39,569 nucleotides of DNA from Caulobacter sp. 32-67-35 (lineage in GTDB: Bacteria > Pseudomonadota > Alphaproteobacteria > Caulobacterales > Caulobacteraceae), in assembly GCA_002280875.1 (NCBI GenBank), contig NCEV01000036.1, forward strand, positions 1 through 39,569, given 5' to 3'. Below are positions 37,752-39,569 of this stretch, piece by piece (within the stretch, counting starts at the first letter, position 1; the number at the start of each line of letters is the position of its first letter). The position numbers were made by a program, and so were the translations under genes. The notes beneath the pieces were generated by a model. The model saw nothing but the letters and a program-made list of their open reading frames with translations. It ran no database searches and was not told the DNA's origin.

Positions 37752-38398
37752 CTGAGGCCTTCAAAGGTGTAGCCGAACAGATCCAGGTCCTGGGCGTAGC
37801 GTCTGGTGACGCCATCGATCAGGGCCTGATCGTAGTAGCGACGATAGTCGCCATGTCGGCTGCCATTGACCCGGTCCAGCGGACGGGAGGGAATGCCGAG
37901 ACGCGCGCAGATCGCCTCATACGAGCCCTGCATGTCCTCGACGCGCCCCACGCCGTCGGTCAACAGGGTCTGGCCGTCCTCGTCGACCAGCAGCGAGGCC
38001 TGAGGCTGGAACAGGATGTGCTGCTCCGGCGGTTCGGCGAACAGAAAATGGCGCATCGCCTCGCGCGGCTGCTGCTGGAAGACCTCGCCGCCGCGCAGCA
38101 TGAAGGCGCAGTAGGAGACAAAGCGGTCGAACGGATTGCGCACGAAGGCAAACTTGAAATAGCCGCTGAAGGCCTCTTCGCCGAGGTAGGGACGCACCTG
38201 CCGCAGGGACAGGTGACCATGTCGGATCGCCGCCAGTTCCTCCCACGGGAAGCGCTTGTCGACGAACAGGCCCACCTGCTCAACGTCTTCTTCGCCGAGC
38301 TGTTCACGCAGGGCCTGACGCACGGCATGCGTGCCGGTCTTGGGCACGGCCGCGAAGATGAACCGGTGGCGATGGGAAACGATCATGTTTCGGGACAC
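37748..38398 (-). CDS. Sulfotransferase family 2 protein
   Basis: A 216-residue PAPS-dependent sulfotransferase of the Sulfotransfer_2 type. Near the N-terminus FIFAAVPKTGTHAVRQAL gives the 5'-phosphosulfate loop, and FKFAFVRNPFDRFVSYCAF gives the 3'-phosphate binding Arg and Ser region. There is no transmembrane anchor, unlike Golgi homologues. The start is GTG 38398 or ATG 38386; GTG is kept because the purine-rich GGAGGGGG upstream could act for it, although that sequence is also one arm of the preceding terminator. It is the first gene of the four-gene hydroxylase/sulfotransferase cassette. Confidence 0.88.
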   Translation of the reverse strand: MSRNMIVSHRHRFIFAAVPKTGTHAVRQALREQLGEEDVEQVGLFVDKRFPWEELAAIRHGHLSLRQVRPYLGEEAFSGYFKFAFVRNPFDRFVSYCAFMLRGGEVFQQQPREAMRHFLFAEPPEQHILFQPQASLLVDEDGQTLLTDGVGRVEDMQGSYEAICARLGIPSRPLDRVNGSRHGDYRRYYDQALIDGVTRRYAQDLDLFGYTFEGLR

Positions 38399-38402
38399 AC
38401 GG

Positions 38403-38431
38403 AAAAGCGCCCCCTCCTGAGGAGGGGGCGC
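38403..38431 (-). terminator. Rho-independent terminator of the second TonB receptor gene
   Basis: A perfect 11-bp GC stem (38407-38417 with 38421-38431, GCGCCCCCTCC on the plus strand) has a TGA loop and is followed by TTTT on the minus strand. It lies just after the receptor stop codon and its last bases are five from the sulfotransferase GTG. Confidence 0.85.
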
Positions 38432-38451
38432 GGTCTGGACATAGGGTCGTC

Positions 38452-39569
38452 CTAGAACTTGTAGCTGAGCCCGACCATGTAGGTCGCGCCGCTCTGGTTC
38501 TGGTTATAGAGATAGCGGTTCTGGCCCCAGAACTGCGTATCCTCCTGGTTGGTCAGGTTGATCGCGTCCAAGGACAGCTGCAGTCCATCGGCAATGTTGA
38601 AGAAGGCCGCTGCGTCGATATAGGTGCCGCCCTCGAAGCCCCGCGTGCTGGCGCTCATGACGGAGTCGTTGACGCCACTGTACCAGCGCGCGCGATGGCT
38701 CAGCGAACCCCGTACGCCCCAGCGGCTGGTTTCATAGTAGAGCGTGGCGTTGTAGCTGGTCTTGGACACGCCGGTGAGCGCCTCCTCGGCGTCCACATAG
38801 GTATAGTTGGCCACCGCGCCGATGTTGTCGAACGGCGCCGGCAGGAACGAGAACTGGGTCTGCGCCGCCAGTTCCACGCCGGTCAGGCGGTTGGAGCCTT
38901 CCACATTGATCGGCATCGAGAACTCGGAAACGATGGTGTCAGCCGTCGCGCCGGGGATGGTCGTGAACGGAACCCCCGTCTGGCTGAAGGGGACGTTCTC
39001 AAGCGTCTGCGAGCCGATATAGTTGGTGATCTTCTTCTGGAAGACGCTGGCCGACAGCAGGCCGACCTCGCCGAAGTAGTATTCCACCGCCAGGTCGAGG
39101 GTGGTGTCCTTGTAGGGCTTGAGGTTGGGATTGCCGCGCGAGGCGGTGATCTCGCCAGAGTCGGAGTCCTGGAACGCCGAGCCCTCGGCCGCCATCGAGC
39201 CCAGGCCCGGACGGTTCAGGTTCTTGGTGGCCGAGAAGCGCACCAGCAGGTCCGGGGCCAGTTCCAGCACCGTGTTCAGGGCCGGCAGCACGCCCGAATA
39301 GCTGCCTTCAACATCCGTCGTGCCCAGATAGGCGTAGCTGTCGCCCTGGATCCAGCCGGTGCTGTGGGTGTCGGTCTGGTAGCCGCGCAGGCCGATATTG
39401 CCGCGGAAGCGCTTGCCGGCCAGTTCGCTGTCCCAGTCCATCTGGACATATTCGGAGATCGTTTCCTCCGTGGTCTCATAGACGTTCTCGATGTCCTGGA
39501 GCGCGCCGCCGGTGCCGTCCGTGTTGGGTCCGAAGCGGTGGTACTCGTTGTACTTCTTGAAGGCCTTGT
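38452..39569 (-). CDS. TonB-dependent receptor, 5'-truncated by window edge
   Basis: The C-terminal 372 residues of a TonB-dependent outer-membrane receptor. The frame is open through base 39569, so the N-terminal plug lies outside; the first methionine at 39441 is internal. Barrel features include VRFSATKNLNRPGLGSMAAEG, NPNLKPYKDTTLDLAVEYYFGE and LSLDAINLTNQEDTQFWGQ, and the protein ends YMVGLSYKF with the terminal Phe needed for barrel assembly. It resembles the Xanthomonas/Caulobacter receptor class. It lies upstream of the hydroxylase/sulfotransferase cassette on the same strand, but a strong terminator separates them. Receptors of this class often adjoin genes for handling their ligand; ligand unknown. 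Confidence 0.93.
   Translation of the reverse strand, partial: KAFKKYNEYHRFGPNTDGTGGALQDIENVYETTEETISEYVQMDWDSELAGKRFRGNIGLRGYQTDTHSTGWIQGDSYAYLGTTDVEGSYSGVLPALNTVLELAPDLLVRFSATKNLNRPGLGSMAAEGSAFQDSDSGEITASRGNPNLKPYKDTTLDLAVEYYFGEVGLLSASVFQKKITNYIGSQTLENVPFSQTGVPFTTIPGATADTIVSEFSMPINVEGSNRLTGVELAAQTQFSFLPAPFDNIGAVANYTYVDAEEALTGVSKTSYNATLYYETSRWGVRGSLSHRARWYSGVNDSVMSASTRGFEGGTYIDAAAFFNIADGLQLSLDAINLTNQEDTQFWGQNRYLYNQNQSGATYMVGLSYKF

Overview
The window is a GC-rich alphaproteobacterial chromosome segment, most like the Caulobacterales (Caulobacter/Phenylobacterium). Supporting signs are two TonB-dependent receptors of the Xanthomonas/Caulobacter type, a double-domain cold-shock protein, long palindromic intergenic repeats, and many ATGA/GTGA start-stop overlaps. 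The affiliation is inferred from gene content, not from a marker gene. I see no tRNA, rRNA, CRISPR array, transposase or phage gene.

Layout. (1) 1-3075: C-terminal part of a TonB-dependent receptor. (2) 3116-8159: an envelope-lipid and stress island with a DUF1365 protein and FAD oxidoreductase on the minus strand, then divergently a cyclopropane-fatty-acid-synthase-like methyltransferase, a DUF2177 membrane protein, an ECF sigma factor and its RskA-type anti-sigma factor. (3) 8166-27653: a purine catabolic island of about 19 kb, interrupted only by a YceI lipoprotein and an RTX protein gene. (4) 27822-30804: malic enzyme and a two-domain cold-shock protein. (5) 31280-34245: a DUF5690 permease, a GntR/UTRA regulator and a PhnZ-like HD-domain oxygenase, joined by two identical operator-like sites. 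(6) 34264-39569: a minus-strand run of two Asp/Asn beta-hydroxylase-fold proteins alternating with two sulfotransferases, next to the C-terminal part of a second TonB-dependent receptor.

The purine island encodes almost a whole route: nucleoside hydrolase (nucleoside to base), guanine deaminase, xanthine dehydrogenase XdhAB with its maturation factor XdhC (to urate), PuuD (urate to 5-hydroxyisourate), UraH, UraD (to allantoin), PuuE (to allantoate), allantoate amidohydrolase (to ureidoglycine) and PucG (to glycine plus oxalurate). An hpxXYZ/atzGEH-like trio and a formamidase-family enzyme may act on oxalurate or oxamate. A RutR-like TetR regulator ends the plus-strand operon, and a recurring 17-bp motif lies before four transcription units. 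No purine permease is visible.

The most notable points are: two core purine genes (puuD and the hpxY/atzE amidase) carry internal deletions plus +1 frameshifts, and a +1 frameshift also breaks the RTX gene; a shared purine-regulon operator candidate; an exact 14-bp GntR operator pair defining a small permease/HD-oxygenase regulon with no 2-oxoglutarate oxygenase partner of the PhnY* or TmpA type; a hydroxylase/sulfotransferase cassette that could be an undescribed tailoring pathway; and a 154-bp palindromic element that fills the xdhB-xdhC gap and supplies the xdhC ribosome binding site.
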